The position numbers and the translations under genes were made by a program. Of a stretch of 8,751 nucleotides of DNA, positions 1-5,787 are shown one piece after another. Below the pieces are notes generated by a model, which saw only the letters and a list, made by a program, of their open reading frames with translations, had not been told where the DNA came from and searched no databases. Origin of the DNA: DATJQF01 sp035505995 (GTDB taxonomy: Bacteria > Bacteroidota > Bacteroidia > Bacteroidales > FEN-979); NCBI GenBank assembly GCA_035505995.1, contig DATJQF010000095.1, forward strand, positions 1-8,751. Reading direction: 5' to 3'. How positions within the stretch are numbered: the first letter of the stretch is position 1; each line of letters starts with the position of its first letter.

Positions 1-405
1 GGACTGCACAAAAAAATCTTCCCTTCCCAATGCATCCAGGTCTGCGTCGCACAGGATCTTTTCCTCCGGTGTTGAGGGGATGACCGAATCGTGGGTGGAA
101 TGGATCAGCCGGATGACCGTTTCGATATCCTCCGGCTCATATCCGAAATCCGGCAGCATCTCGGCTGCGATCATGACCGACTCGGCCTCATGGCCTTCGT
201 ACCGGAAGAGGATGCCGGAATCGTGGAATAGAGCTGCGGTCTCGATCAGTTGCAGGGTGTGCCGGTCGCATTGTTCCATCCCCGCCAGGATCCGGGCGGC
301 GCGGATCACCTCCAGCGTATGATCGGCATTATGATAGTAGCACTCCGGGTCCAGCTCGTTGCGCAACCTTTTGACCAATATCTCCTGCACTCCGTCAAAA
401 TCCAT
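1..405 (-). CDS. HD-domain metal-dependent phosphohydrolase, 3' end outside window
   Basis: The frame is open from an ATG at 405 to the window edge (135 codons, no stop), so the C-terminus is missing. It carries the ordered metal-ligand pattern of HD phosphohydrolases: YHNADHT with His29, the HD doublet in ALFHDSG (His61-Asp62), a GHEAES segment with His72, His102/His105 in LIHSTHD, and Asp120/Asp122 in ILCDADLD. Proteins of this family hydrolyse phosphomonoesters or phosphodiesters, often of nucleotides, using bound divalent metals; the substrate here cannot be read from sequence. No signal peptide or membrane segment is seen, so it is probably cytoplasmic. It lies 52 nt downstream of rpe on the same strand and is probably the last or a late gene of the rpoD-rpe transcript. 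There is no clear Shine-Dalgarno sequence. The family call is firm; the function is unknown. Confidence 0.85.
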   Translation of the reverse strand, partial: MDFDGVQEILVKRLRNELDPECYYHNADHTLEVIRAARILAGMEQCDRHTLQLIETAALFHDSGILFRYEGHEAESVMIAAEMLPDFGYEPEDIETVIRLIHSTHDSVIPSTPEEKILCDADLDALGREDFFVQS

Positions 406-457
406 CGGGACATATTGAATGAGCCGTAAAAATAAACAATTTGGGAACTCAACCGCT

Positions 458-1108
458 TCAGATATTCTTCAGTTGCCGGATCGTCCCTTCGGGATCTTTT
501 GAGCTGAAGATGGAATTTCCTGCCACCAGCACATCGGCGCCGCATTGTACCAGCTCCGCCGCGTTGCCGGTATCCACTCCGCCATCCACCTCGATCAGGG
601 CCCTGGAGCCGCCCGCGGTGATCAGTTCTTTCAGCTGGCGTATCTTCCGGTAGGTGGTTTCGATGAACGACTGGCCTCCGAATCCCGGGTTGACCGACAT
701 CAGCAGCACCAGGTCCACATCGGCAATAATATCCTGCAGCAATACGACAGGGGTATGGGGATTCAATACCACGCCCGCTTTCACTCCCATACCGGTGATC
801 GCATGGATCGTCCGGTGCAGGTGCGTGCAGGCTTCGTAATGCACGCTGATCAGGTAGGCGCCGGCTTTCCGGAACCGTTCCAGGTACCGGTCGGGATCCA
901 CGATCATCAGGTGGACATCCAGCGGCTTTTTAGCCGCCCGGCCGATCTTCTCCACGACCGGGAATCCGAAGGAAATGTTGGGCACGAAGACCCCGTCCAT
1001 GATATCCAGGTGGAACCAGTCGGCTTCGCTCCGGTTCACCATTCCGATATCTTTCTCCAGGTTCAGGAAATCCGCAGAAAGGATCGAAGGGGCTACCAGG
1101 TGCTTCAT
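458..1108 (-). CDS. rpe: Ribulose-phosphate 3-epimerase
   Basis: This enzyme interconverts D-ribulose 5-phosphate and D-xylulose 5-phosphate in the cytoplasmic non-oxidative pentose phosphate pathway. The 216 residues match the usual length of this single-domain TIM barrel. Family motifs appear in order: APSILSADF at 6-14, WFHLDIMDGVFVPN at 31-44 (metal ligands His33 and Asp35), VHLMI at 65-69 (His66), MSVNPGFGGQ at 137-146, and EVDGG at 173-177 (catalytic Asp175), followed by a phosphate-binding GADVLVAGNSIF near 190-201. No key residue is missing. The ATG at 1108 lies 9 nt after the rpoD stop with no Shine-Dalgarno sequence, which suggests co-transcription and possibly translational coupling. 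The HD-domain gene follows after 52 nt. Identification is very secure. Confidence 0.97.
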   Translation of the reverse strand: MKHLVAPSILSADFLNLEKDIGMVNRSEADWFHLDIMDGVFVPNISFGFPVVEKIGRAAKKPLDVHLMIVDPDRYLERFRKAGAYLISVHYEACTHLHRTIHAITGMGVKAGVVLNPHTPVVLLQDIIADVDLVLLMSVNPGFGGQSFIETTYRKIRQLKELITAGGSRALIEVDGGVDTGNAAELVQCGADVLVAGNSIFSSKDPEGTIRQLKNI

Positions 1109-1117
1109 ACGGAAGAG

Positions 1118-1981
1118 TTACCCCAGGTAGGTTTTAAGGATCTTGCTCCGCGAGGTATGCTTCAGGCGCCGGATTGCTTTTTCCTTGATCTGGCGCACGC
1201 GTTCGCGGGTCAGGTCGAATTTCTCGCCGATCTCTTCCAGGGTCATCGGGTGACTGCCGTTAAGACCGAAATAAAGGCGGATGACGTCGGCTTCCCGCTG
1301 GGTCAGCGTGGAAACCGCCCGCTCGATCTCCCTGCGCAGCGATTCATAAAGGAGCCCGTTATCCGGTGTCGTGTTCTCCTCGCTTTTCAGGACGTCATAC
1401 ATCGTATTGTCCTCGTCCTGGATGAGGGGAGCATCCATTGAAACGTGCCGGCCGGAATTCTTCAGCGATTCCTTGACCTCGTTCTCGGAGATCTCCAGCA
1501 GGCTGGCGATCTCATCGGCATTCGGCTCGCGCTCGTATTGCTGTTCCAGTGCCGCGTAGGCTTTGTTGATCTTATTGATGGAGCCGATCTTGTTGAGGGG
1601 GAGGCGCACGATCCGGGATTGCTCGGCCAGGGCTTGCAGGATCGACTGCCGGATCCACCACACCGCATACGAGATGAATTTGAAGCCCCGGGTCTCGTCG
1701 AACCGCTGAGCGGCTTTGATCAGACCGAGGTTGCCTTCGTTGATGAGATCGGGAAGGGAAAGTCCCTGGTTCTGATACTGCTTGGACACTGAAACCACGA
1801 ACCTGAGGTTGGCCTTGGTCAGTTTTTCGAGGGCAGCCTGGTCACCCATCTTGATCTTCTGGGCCAGGGCTACCTCTTCATCGGCAGTGATCAGCTCGAC
1901 TTTTCCGATCTCCTGGAGGTATTTGTCCAGGGAAGCGGTCTCACGGTTGGTAACTTGCTTGGTAATCTTTAGTTGCCTCAT
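1118..1981 (-). CDS. rpoD: Primary (housekeeping) sigma factor, RpoD/SigA type
   Basis: This is the sigma-70 subunit that directs RNA polymerase core to housekeeping promoters. The protein has 287 residues and begins almost directly with region 1.2 (about 17-50); the acidic region 1.1 of proteobacterial RpoD is absent, as is usual in Bacteroidota. Region 2 spans about 51-123 and includes DLINEGNLGLIKA (78-90) and the -10-recognition helix around FISYAVWWIRQSI (102-114). Region 3 starts at RIVRLPLN (123-130), and the 3.2 linker carries DAPLIQDEDNTMYDVL (183-198). Region 4 ends with the -35-type helix-turn-helix from MTLEEIG (246) through TRERVRQIKEKAIRRLK (274). The start is the ATG at 1981. 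A TAnnTTTG box about 50 nt upstream suggests its own promoter in addition to read-through from pnp. rpe follows after 9 nt. A group 2 paralogue is possible, but the pattern fits the essential primary factor. Confidence 0.96.
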   Translation of the reverse strand: MRQLKITKQVTNRETASLDKYLQEIGKVELITADEEVALAQKIKMGDQAALEKLTKANLRFVVSVSKQYQNQGLSLPDLINEGNLGLIKAAQRFDETRGFKFISYAVWWIRQSILQALAEQSRIVRLPLNKIGSINKINKAYAALEQQYEREPNADEIASLLEISENEVKESLKNSGRHVSMDAPLIQDEDNTMYDVLKSEENTTPDNGLLYESLRREIERAVSTLTQREADVIRLYFGLNGSHPMTLEEIGEKFDLTRERVRQIKEKAIRRLKHTSRSKILKTYLG

Positions 1982-2032
1982 GGGATACGGTTTGGTTCAT
2001 CTTCCATGTATGTCCAGATCAAGTTTTTACGG

Positions 2033-2040
2033 CAAAAGTA
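2033..2040 (-). promoter_or_regulatory. Putative -7 box (TACTTTTG) of an rpoD promoter
   Basis: On the minus strand TACTTTTG fits the Bacteroidota -7 consensus TAnnTTTG. It lies in the 67-nt pnp-rpoD gap, 8 nt past the pnp stop, and would place the transcription start about 40-45 nt before the rpoD ATG. No TTTG is found at the expected -33 position (about 2060-2063, inside the pnp 3' end), so the promoter would be non-canonical upstream. One eight-base degenerate match can arise by chance; its position is the main support. Confidence 0.5.
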
Positions 2041-2048
2041 ACAGCGAG

Positions 2049-4202
2049 TTACGTTGCCGGGTCACTTTTTGGAGGTTTATTTTGCGGTTTGGGGAGAAGG
2101 ACCTTTCTGGAAAGCTTGATCTTCCCGGTCTTCTCATCCACCCCGATCAGTTTAACCTCCACAATATCACCCACTTTCAGCACTTCTTCCACCGTATTAA
2201 GTCGCCGCCATTCGATCTCTGAAATATGAAGGAGACCGTCCTGTCCCGGCAGGACCTCTACAAACGCCCCGAACGGCATGATATTTTTCACTTTCCCTTT
2301 ATAAATTTCGCCCACTTCCGGGACGGCGGTGATCGCCTTGATCTTTTCGACCACGGCATTCTTCGCTTCCACGTTATCGGCCACGATATCCACGATGCCG
2401 AATTCGCCGACTTCCTCGATCACGATCTTGGTGCCGGTTTCGCGCTGCATTTCCTGGATCACCTTCCCGCCCGGGCCGATGATGGCGCCGATGAATTCCT
2501 TCGGAACCTTCATCTGGAAGATCCGCGGGACGAACGGCTTGAGGTCGGGCCTCGGCTCGGAGATGGCCTTTTCAATCTCACCGAGGATGAAAAGCCTTCC
2601 CTTGCGGGCCTGTTCGAGGGCTTCCTTCAGAACGGCCGCGGAAAGTCCTTCGGTCTTGATATCCATCTGGCAGGCCGTGATCCCGTCGCGGGTGCCGCAT
2701 ACCTTGAAATCCATATCGCCGAGATGGTCCTCATCTCCTAGGATATCGGACAGCACGGCATATTTCCCGGTCTTCGCATCGGTGATCAGCCCCATGGCGA
2801 TCCCGGATACCGGTTTCCGGATCCTGATCCCGGCGTCCATCAGCGCCATGGTGCCGGCGCAGACGGTGGCCATGGAGGAGGAGCCGTTGGATTCCAGGAT
2901 ATCGGATACAATGCGGATCGTGTAAAGATTATCATCGGAGGAAGGGAGCACGTTCTTCAGCGCCCGCAGGGCGAGGTTCCCGTGCCCGATCTCGCGGCGG
3001 CTGGTGGAGCGGATGGGCTTCACTTCGCCGGTGGCGAACGACGGGAAATTATAATGCAGCATGAAGGCCGATTCATCCTCGATCACGGCGCCGTCGATGA
3101 TCTGCTTGTCCAGCTTGGTCCCCAGGGTCACCGTGGTCAGGGATTGGGTCTCTCCCCGGGTGAAAATGGCGGAACCGTGGGCGGCGGGCAGATAATCCAC
3201 CTCGCACCAGATCGGCCGGATCTCGTCCAGCTTACGGCCGTCGACCCGGATCCGGTTCTCCAGCGTGGCATTGCGAACCGCGTCCCTTTCCACGTCGTGG
3301 AAATACCGGTCGATCATGTTCTCTTTTTCTTCCTTTTCTTCCTCCGTCAGGGTGGCCAGGTAATCCTCCTTCACCTTGTCGAAAGCCAGTTTCCGTTCCT
3401 GCTTGTTGGCAATGCCCCTGGAAGCCACCTCGAAAAGTGCGGGATAGGTGGCGGTGCGGAGCTTTTCACGGAAATCCGCGTCGTTCACCTCGTGACTGTA
3501 TTCTCTCTTCTTGACTGATCTTTCGACCCGGCCGGCCAGTTCCATCTGGGCCTTGCACTGGATCTTGATGGTTTCGTGGGCCAGGGTCAGGGCCTCGACC
3601 ATGTCGTTTTCCGTGACTTCCTTCATTTCGCCTTCCACCATCACGATACTGTCGACGGAGGCGCCCACAAGGATATCCAGGTCGGCTTCCGCCAGTTCTG
3701 AGAACGAGGGGTTGATGAGGAAGTTGCCGTCGACGCGGCCGATGCGCACTTCGGAGATAGGTCCGTTGAACGGGATGTCGCTGACGGCGAGCGCCGAGCT
3801 GGCGGCCAGGCAGGCGAGGGCATCCGGCGGAACATTCTTGTCGGCGGAGATCAGGGTGATGATCACCTGGACTTCCGCATGGAAATCATCCGGGAAGAGG
3901 GGCCGCAAGGCGCGGTCGACGAGCCTCGAGATCAGCACTTCATAATCGGAAGGACGTGTTTCGCGCTTGAAGAATCCTCCGGGGAATCTCCCGGCGGCAG
4001 CATATTTCTCACGGTATTCCACCGTAAGCGGCATGAAATCTACATTCTCATCGGCTTCCTGCCTGGCTACGACCGTTGCAAGGAGCATGGTGTCGCCCAT
4101 TTTTACGACTACCGCCCCGTCGGCCTGCTTGGCAAGTTTTCCGGTCTCAATGGAAATCACCCTTCCGTCGGGTAATTGAAAGGTTTTACTAATGGCATTC
4201 AT
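2049..4202 (-). CDS. pnp: Polynucleotide phosphorylase (polyribonucleotide nucleotidyltransferase)
   Basis: This 3'-5' exoribonuclease degrades RNA phosphorolytically to nucleoside diphosphates and works as a trimer in cytoplasmic mRNA turnover. The full family layout is present in 717 residues: a first RNase PH fold at about 8-230, an all-helical linker at about 240-315 with a charged EEEKEEKE run near 287-294, a second catalytic RNase PH fold at about 318-545, a KH domain at about 562-622 with IGPGGKVIQ at 575-583, and an S1 domain at about 630-698 containing MPFGAFVEV and DGLLHISEI. Catalytic-core signatures include TSRREIGHG (400-408), SNGSSSM (438-444) and MDFKVCGTRDG through QMDIKTEG (497-519), with Asp506 and Asp514. 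A short proline/lysine-rich tail ends the protein. The ATG at 4202 lies 84 nt after rpsO; the pairing resembles the classic rpsO-pnp order, with a hairpin between. rpoD follows after 67 nt. Confidence 0.98.
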   Translation of the reverse strand: MNAISKTFQLPDGRVISIETGKLAKQADGAVVVKMGDTMLLATVVARQEADENVDFMPLTVEYREKYAAAGRFPGGFFKRETRPSDYEVLISRLVDRALRPLFPDDFHAEVQVIITLISADKNVPPDALACLAASSALAVSDIPFNGPISEVRIGRVDGNFLINPSFSELAEADLDILVGASVDSIVMVEGEMKEVTENDMVEALTLAHETIKIQCKAQMELAGRVERSVKKREYSHEVNDADFREKLRTATYPALFEVASRGIANKQERKLAFDKVKEDYLATLTEEEKEEKENMIDRYFHDVERDAVRNATLENRIRVDGRKLDEIRPIWCEVDYLPAAHGSAIFTRGETQSLTTVTLGTKLDKQIIDGAVIEDESAFMLHYNFPSFATGEVKPIRSTSRREIGHGNLALRALKNVLPSSDDNLYTIRIVSDILESNGSSSMATVCAGTMALMDAGIRIRKPVSGIAMGLITDAKTGKYAVLSDILGDEDHLGDMDFKVCGTRDGITACQMDIKTEGLSAAVLKEALEQARKGRLFILGEIEKAISEPRPDLKPFVPRIFQMKVPKEFIGAIIGPGGKVIQEMQRETGTKIVIEEVGEFGIVDIVADNVEAKNAVVEKIKAITAVPEVGEIYKGKVKNIMPFGAFVEVLPGQDGLLHISEIEWRRLNTVEEVLKVGDIVEVKLIGVDEKTGKIKLSRKVLLPKPQNKPPKSDPAT

Positions 4203-4232
4203 TCTTTATGGATTAGAGTAACTAAATGCACT

Positions 4233-4257
4233 AAAAAAGGCAATCGGTCAATTGCCT
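4233..4257 (-). terminator. Rho-independent terminator-like hairpin between rpsO and pnp
   Basis: On the minus strand AGGCAAT (4257-4251) and ATTGCCT (4244-4238) form a perfect 7-bp stem with a 6-nt loop, followed directly by five U residues (4237-4233). The hairpin begins about 30 nt after the rpsO stop and ends about 30 nt before the pnp ATG. It probably ends part of the rpsO transcripts and lowers pnp expression relative to S15. The stem is short and only moderately GC-rich, so termination is probably incomplete. I see no strong TAnnTTTG box between it and pnp. Confidence 0.7.
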
Positions 4258-4286
4258 CCTTTAGCGGAAAATGAAAGGATCTGATG

Positions 4287-4556
4287 CTATTTGCGGATCT
4301 TCAGCTTCTTGATGATGGTCCGGTAGCGCTCAATGTCTTTGTTCTTCAGGTAATCCAGCAGCTTCCTTCTTTTACCGACCAGCCGGACCAGCGACCTTTC
4401 GGTGAACAGGTCTTTCTTATTCTCTTTCAGGTGCTCGGTAAGGTGCTGGATCTTCCTGGTAAAAAGTGCGATCTGTGCTTCAGTGGACCCGGTGTCAAAT
4501 TCTGATTTGCCAAATTCTTTAAAGAGATTCTTCTTGGCTTCTGGAGCAACGTTCAT
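4287..4556 (-). CDS. rpsO: 30S ribosomal protein S15
   Basis: S15 is a primary 16S rRNA-binding protein of the small-subunit platform. The 89 residues match the standard length. The family signature is clear: FDTGSTEAQIALFTRKI (20-36), HLTEHLKENKKD (38-49), and the basic helix LVRLVGKRRKLLDYLKNKD (56-74), ending in a lysine-rich tail. The ATG at 4556 follows a purine- and A-rich leader with no Shine-Dalgarno sequence at normal spacing. S15 commonly represses its own translation by binding its leader mRNA in other bacteria; whether that happens here is not shown. It is the first gene of the minus-strand run and is followed by a terminator-like hairpin and then pnp. Its upstream region is shared divergently with the DUF4342 gene. 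Confidence 0.97.
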   Translation of the reverse strand: MNVAPEAKKNLFKEFGKSEFDTGSTEAQIALFTRKIQHLTEHLKENKKDLFTERSLVRLVGKRRKLLDYLKNKDIERYRTIIKKLKIRK

Positions 4557-4571
4557 CTTGTTTACAGTTTT

Positions 4572-4594
4572 TTTTCCTCTTTTATTTTCCTCTT
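4572..4594 (-). repeat. Tandem purine-rich direct repeat in the rpsO leader
   Basis: On the minus strand the 10-mer AAGAGGAAAA occurs twice, at 4594-4585 and 4581-4572, with a 13-nt period. Both copies lie in the predicted rpsO 5' leader, between the -7 box (4615-4622) and the ATG at 4556. The nearer AGAGG core is about 20 nt from the start codon, too far for an ordinary Shine-Dalgarno interaction. It may be a standby ribosome site or a regulator site, or simply an AT-rich low-complexity leader. Confidence 0.55.
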
Positions 4595-4614
4595 GACTAT
4601 TTTCTAATGGGGTG

Positions 4615-4622
4615 CAAAGTTA
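4615..4622 (-). promoter_or_regulatory. Putative -7 box (TAACTTTG) of the rpsO operon promoter
   Basis: TAACTTTG on the minus strand matches TAnnTTTG. It would start transcription near 4605-4610, giving a leader of about 50 nt before rpsO. The upstream side is AT-rich, but I find no exact TTTG at the -33 spacing. This is probably the main promoter for rpsO and, by read-through, pnp. Confidence 0.55.
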
Positions 4623-4685
4623 ATAATTTTATTGGGATATCAGGAAAAATTGAAATTATTTACAGCCACAGCATGCGATTGTATC

Positions 4686-4693
4686 TATTTTTG
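4686..4693 (+). promoter_or_regulatory. Putative -7 box (TATTTTTG) for the DUF4342 gene
   Basis: TATTTTTG fits TAnnTTTG and lies 21 nt before the ATG at 4715, so the leader would be only about 15 nt. A TTTAC at 4659-4663 could be a weak -33 element, but the spacing is slightly long. The box is divergent from the rpsO -7 box, about 63 bp away; the two promoters share an AT-rich region with no other obvious symmetric element. Confidence 0.5.
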
Positions 4694-4714
4694 TAAAAAT
4701 AATATCAGGAAGCC

Positions 4715-5005
4715 ATGACAGATTACAAGAATGAATTCAAGGTAAAGAGCGAAGAGCTGCTTGCCAAGATCAAGGAGCTGATCCATGAAGGGAATGTGAG
4801 AAGGATCATCATCAAGGATGAAGAAGGAAAAGTCTTTTTCGAGATACCGGTTACGTTCGGATTGATCGGGGCGCTGCTGGCGCCCACACTGGCCGCGGTA
4901 GGAGCCATCGCCGCGATGGTGGCTAATTTCAAGATAGAGGTCATCCGCACGGAGGAACCCCCCAAAAAGGAAGAAAAAGAAAAATCCGCCTCCGCTACCG
5001 TCTGA
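4715..5005 (+). CDS. Small DUF4342 family protein with one hydrophobic segment
   Basis: A 96-residue protein that matches my memory of the DUF4342 family (function unknown). Residues 7-28 form an amphipathic Lys/Glu-rich helix ending in the conserved-looking HEGNVRRIIIKDEEG (24-38). FFEIPVT follows, then a Gly/Ala-rich hydrophobic stretch at about 46-71 with GLIGALLAP and AAVGAIAAMVA, long enough to cross a membrane once. After NFKIEVIR comes a charged Pro/Lys/Glu tail (80-90). No signal peptide cleavage site is evident. The N-terminal half looks like a small helical, possibly nucleic-acid- or protein-binding module; this is inference. The ATG at 4715 has AGGAAG at 4707-4712 just 2 nt upstream, one of the few purine Shine-Dalgarno-like sequences here, though at short spacing. 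It stands alone on its strand and ends 2 nt from the aroE stop. Cellular role unknown. Confidence 0.85.
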   Translation: MTDYKNEFKVKSEELLAKIKELIHEGNVRRIIIKDEEGKVFFEIPVTFGLIGALLAPTLAAVGAIAAMVANFKIEVIRTEEPPKKEEKEKSASATV

Positions 5006-5007
5006 GA

Positions 5008-5751
5008 TCAGGTCTGCGTATTCCAGATCTCCCACGAGCTTTCCGCCTGGAGGTGCAGCATTTTCATTCCGTTCATGATCCTGGCCCCGGCCCGGTCGCC
5101 ATGCCGCAGGAACTCTGTCAGCGGGGGGTTATAGACCAGGTCGTATAGAAAATGGCCTGGGGTCAGGTATTCATAGGGCAGGGGAGGACAGGAGCCCGCA
5201 TCCGGGAACATCCCCAGGGGTGTCGCATTGATGATCAGCCGGTTCTCCTCCATCTCTTTCCCGGTTATTTCGTCATACCCGATGGCAACTCCCTGCCGGG
5301 GATTTCTTGAGACAAATTGAAAAGGAATGCCCAGGTGCCTCAGGGAATAGGCAACTGCTCTGGCGGCACCCCCGGTGCCCAGCAACAGGGCAGAGGAATA
5401 CCCGGTAAAATCAGCAGACCCGGTAAAGCCGGTGACATCGGTATTGAACCCTTTCAGGTGAACCCGGTCACCCGCCCGGGAGATCAGGATCGTATTGACC
5501 GCCCCGGTCTCTTTTGCAACCGGATCCAGCTCGTCGAGGAAGGGCAGGATCTTAACTTTATACGGGATCGTGACATTCAGCCCGGCCAGGTCGGGATGGT
5601 CCTGCAACAGCCCCGGAAATTCCCCGATGTTTTTCAGCGGGAAAACGCGGTATTTATTTTTCACGGGCGACTCCCCGGAGAACTTTTCATTGAAAAATCC
5701 TTCCGACCAGGAATGCAACAGGGGATACCCGATCAGGCCGAAGAGGGACAT
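5008..5751 (-). CDS. aroE: Shikimate dehydrogenase (NADP+)
   Basis: Reduces 3-dehydroshikimate to shikimate with NADPH in aromatic amino acid and chorismate synthesis; cytoplasmic. The substrate domain shows GLIGYPLLHSWSE (5-17), NVTIPYK with catalytic Lys65, GAVNT with Asn86, and GFNTD with catalytic Asp105. The Rossmann nucleotide-binding loop is LLGTGGAARAV (123-133), then VSRN (147-150), INATPLGM (174-181) and YDLVYNPPLTEFL (203-215). The C-terminal helix holds LHLQAE with substrate-binding Gln235. At 247 residues it is a compact form, shorter than the E. coli enzyme (about 270), which I believe is common in Bacteroidota. It begins 36 nt after the TPR gene and probably shares its transcript. 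Its stop lies 2 nt from that of the convergent DUF4342 gene, leaving no room for a terminator between them. Confidence 0.95.
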   Translation of the reverse strand: MSLFGLIGYPLLHSWSEGFFNEKFSGESPVKNKYRVFPLKNIGEFPGLLQDHPDLAGLNVTIPYKVKILPFLDELDPVAKETGAVNTILISRAGDRVHLKGFNTDVTGFTGSADFTGYSSALLLGTGGAARAVAYSLRHLGIPFQFVSRNPRQGVAIGYDEITGKEMEENRLIINATPLGMFPDAGSCPPLPYEYLTPGHFLYDLVYNPPLTEFLRHGDRAGARIMNGMKMLHLQAESSWEIWNTQT

Positions 5752-5787
5752 TAAGGGTTATTAAAGCAGTAGTTTAGGTGGAAATGA

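Noticed and set aside
427..434. TATTTTTA on the minus strand as a promoter for the HD gene
   Set aside because: It misses the final G of the TAnnTTTG box, has no -33 element, and the gene is close enough to rpe for simple co-transcription.
545..1441. Plus-strand open frame (about 298 codons) across rpe and rpoD
   Set aside because: It runs antisense over two well-conserved genes and their junction, with no protein motif; a shadow frame.
2982..3518. Plus-strand open frames antisense to pnp, including 2226-2741 and 2329-2925
   Set aside because: All overlap the intact pnp frame, lack motifs and promoter signals, and fit GC-driven absence of stops.
4671..4676. GCATGC palindrome in the rpsO/DUF4342 intergenic region
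   Set aside because: A single 6-bp palindrome, expected by chance, with no extended symmetry.
5004..5031. GAGATC ... GATCTC inverted repeat at the DUF4342/aroE junction as a bidirectional terminator
   Set aside because: Only 6-bp arms with a 16-nt loop, no T-run on either side, and half of it lies inside aroE coding sequence.
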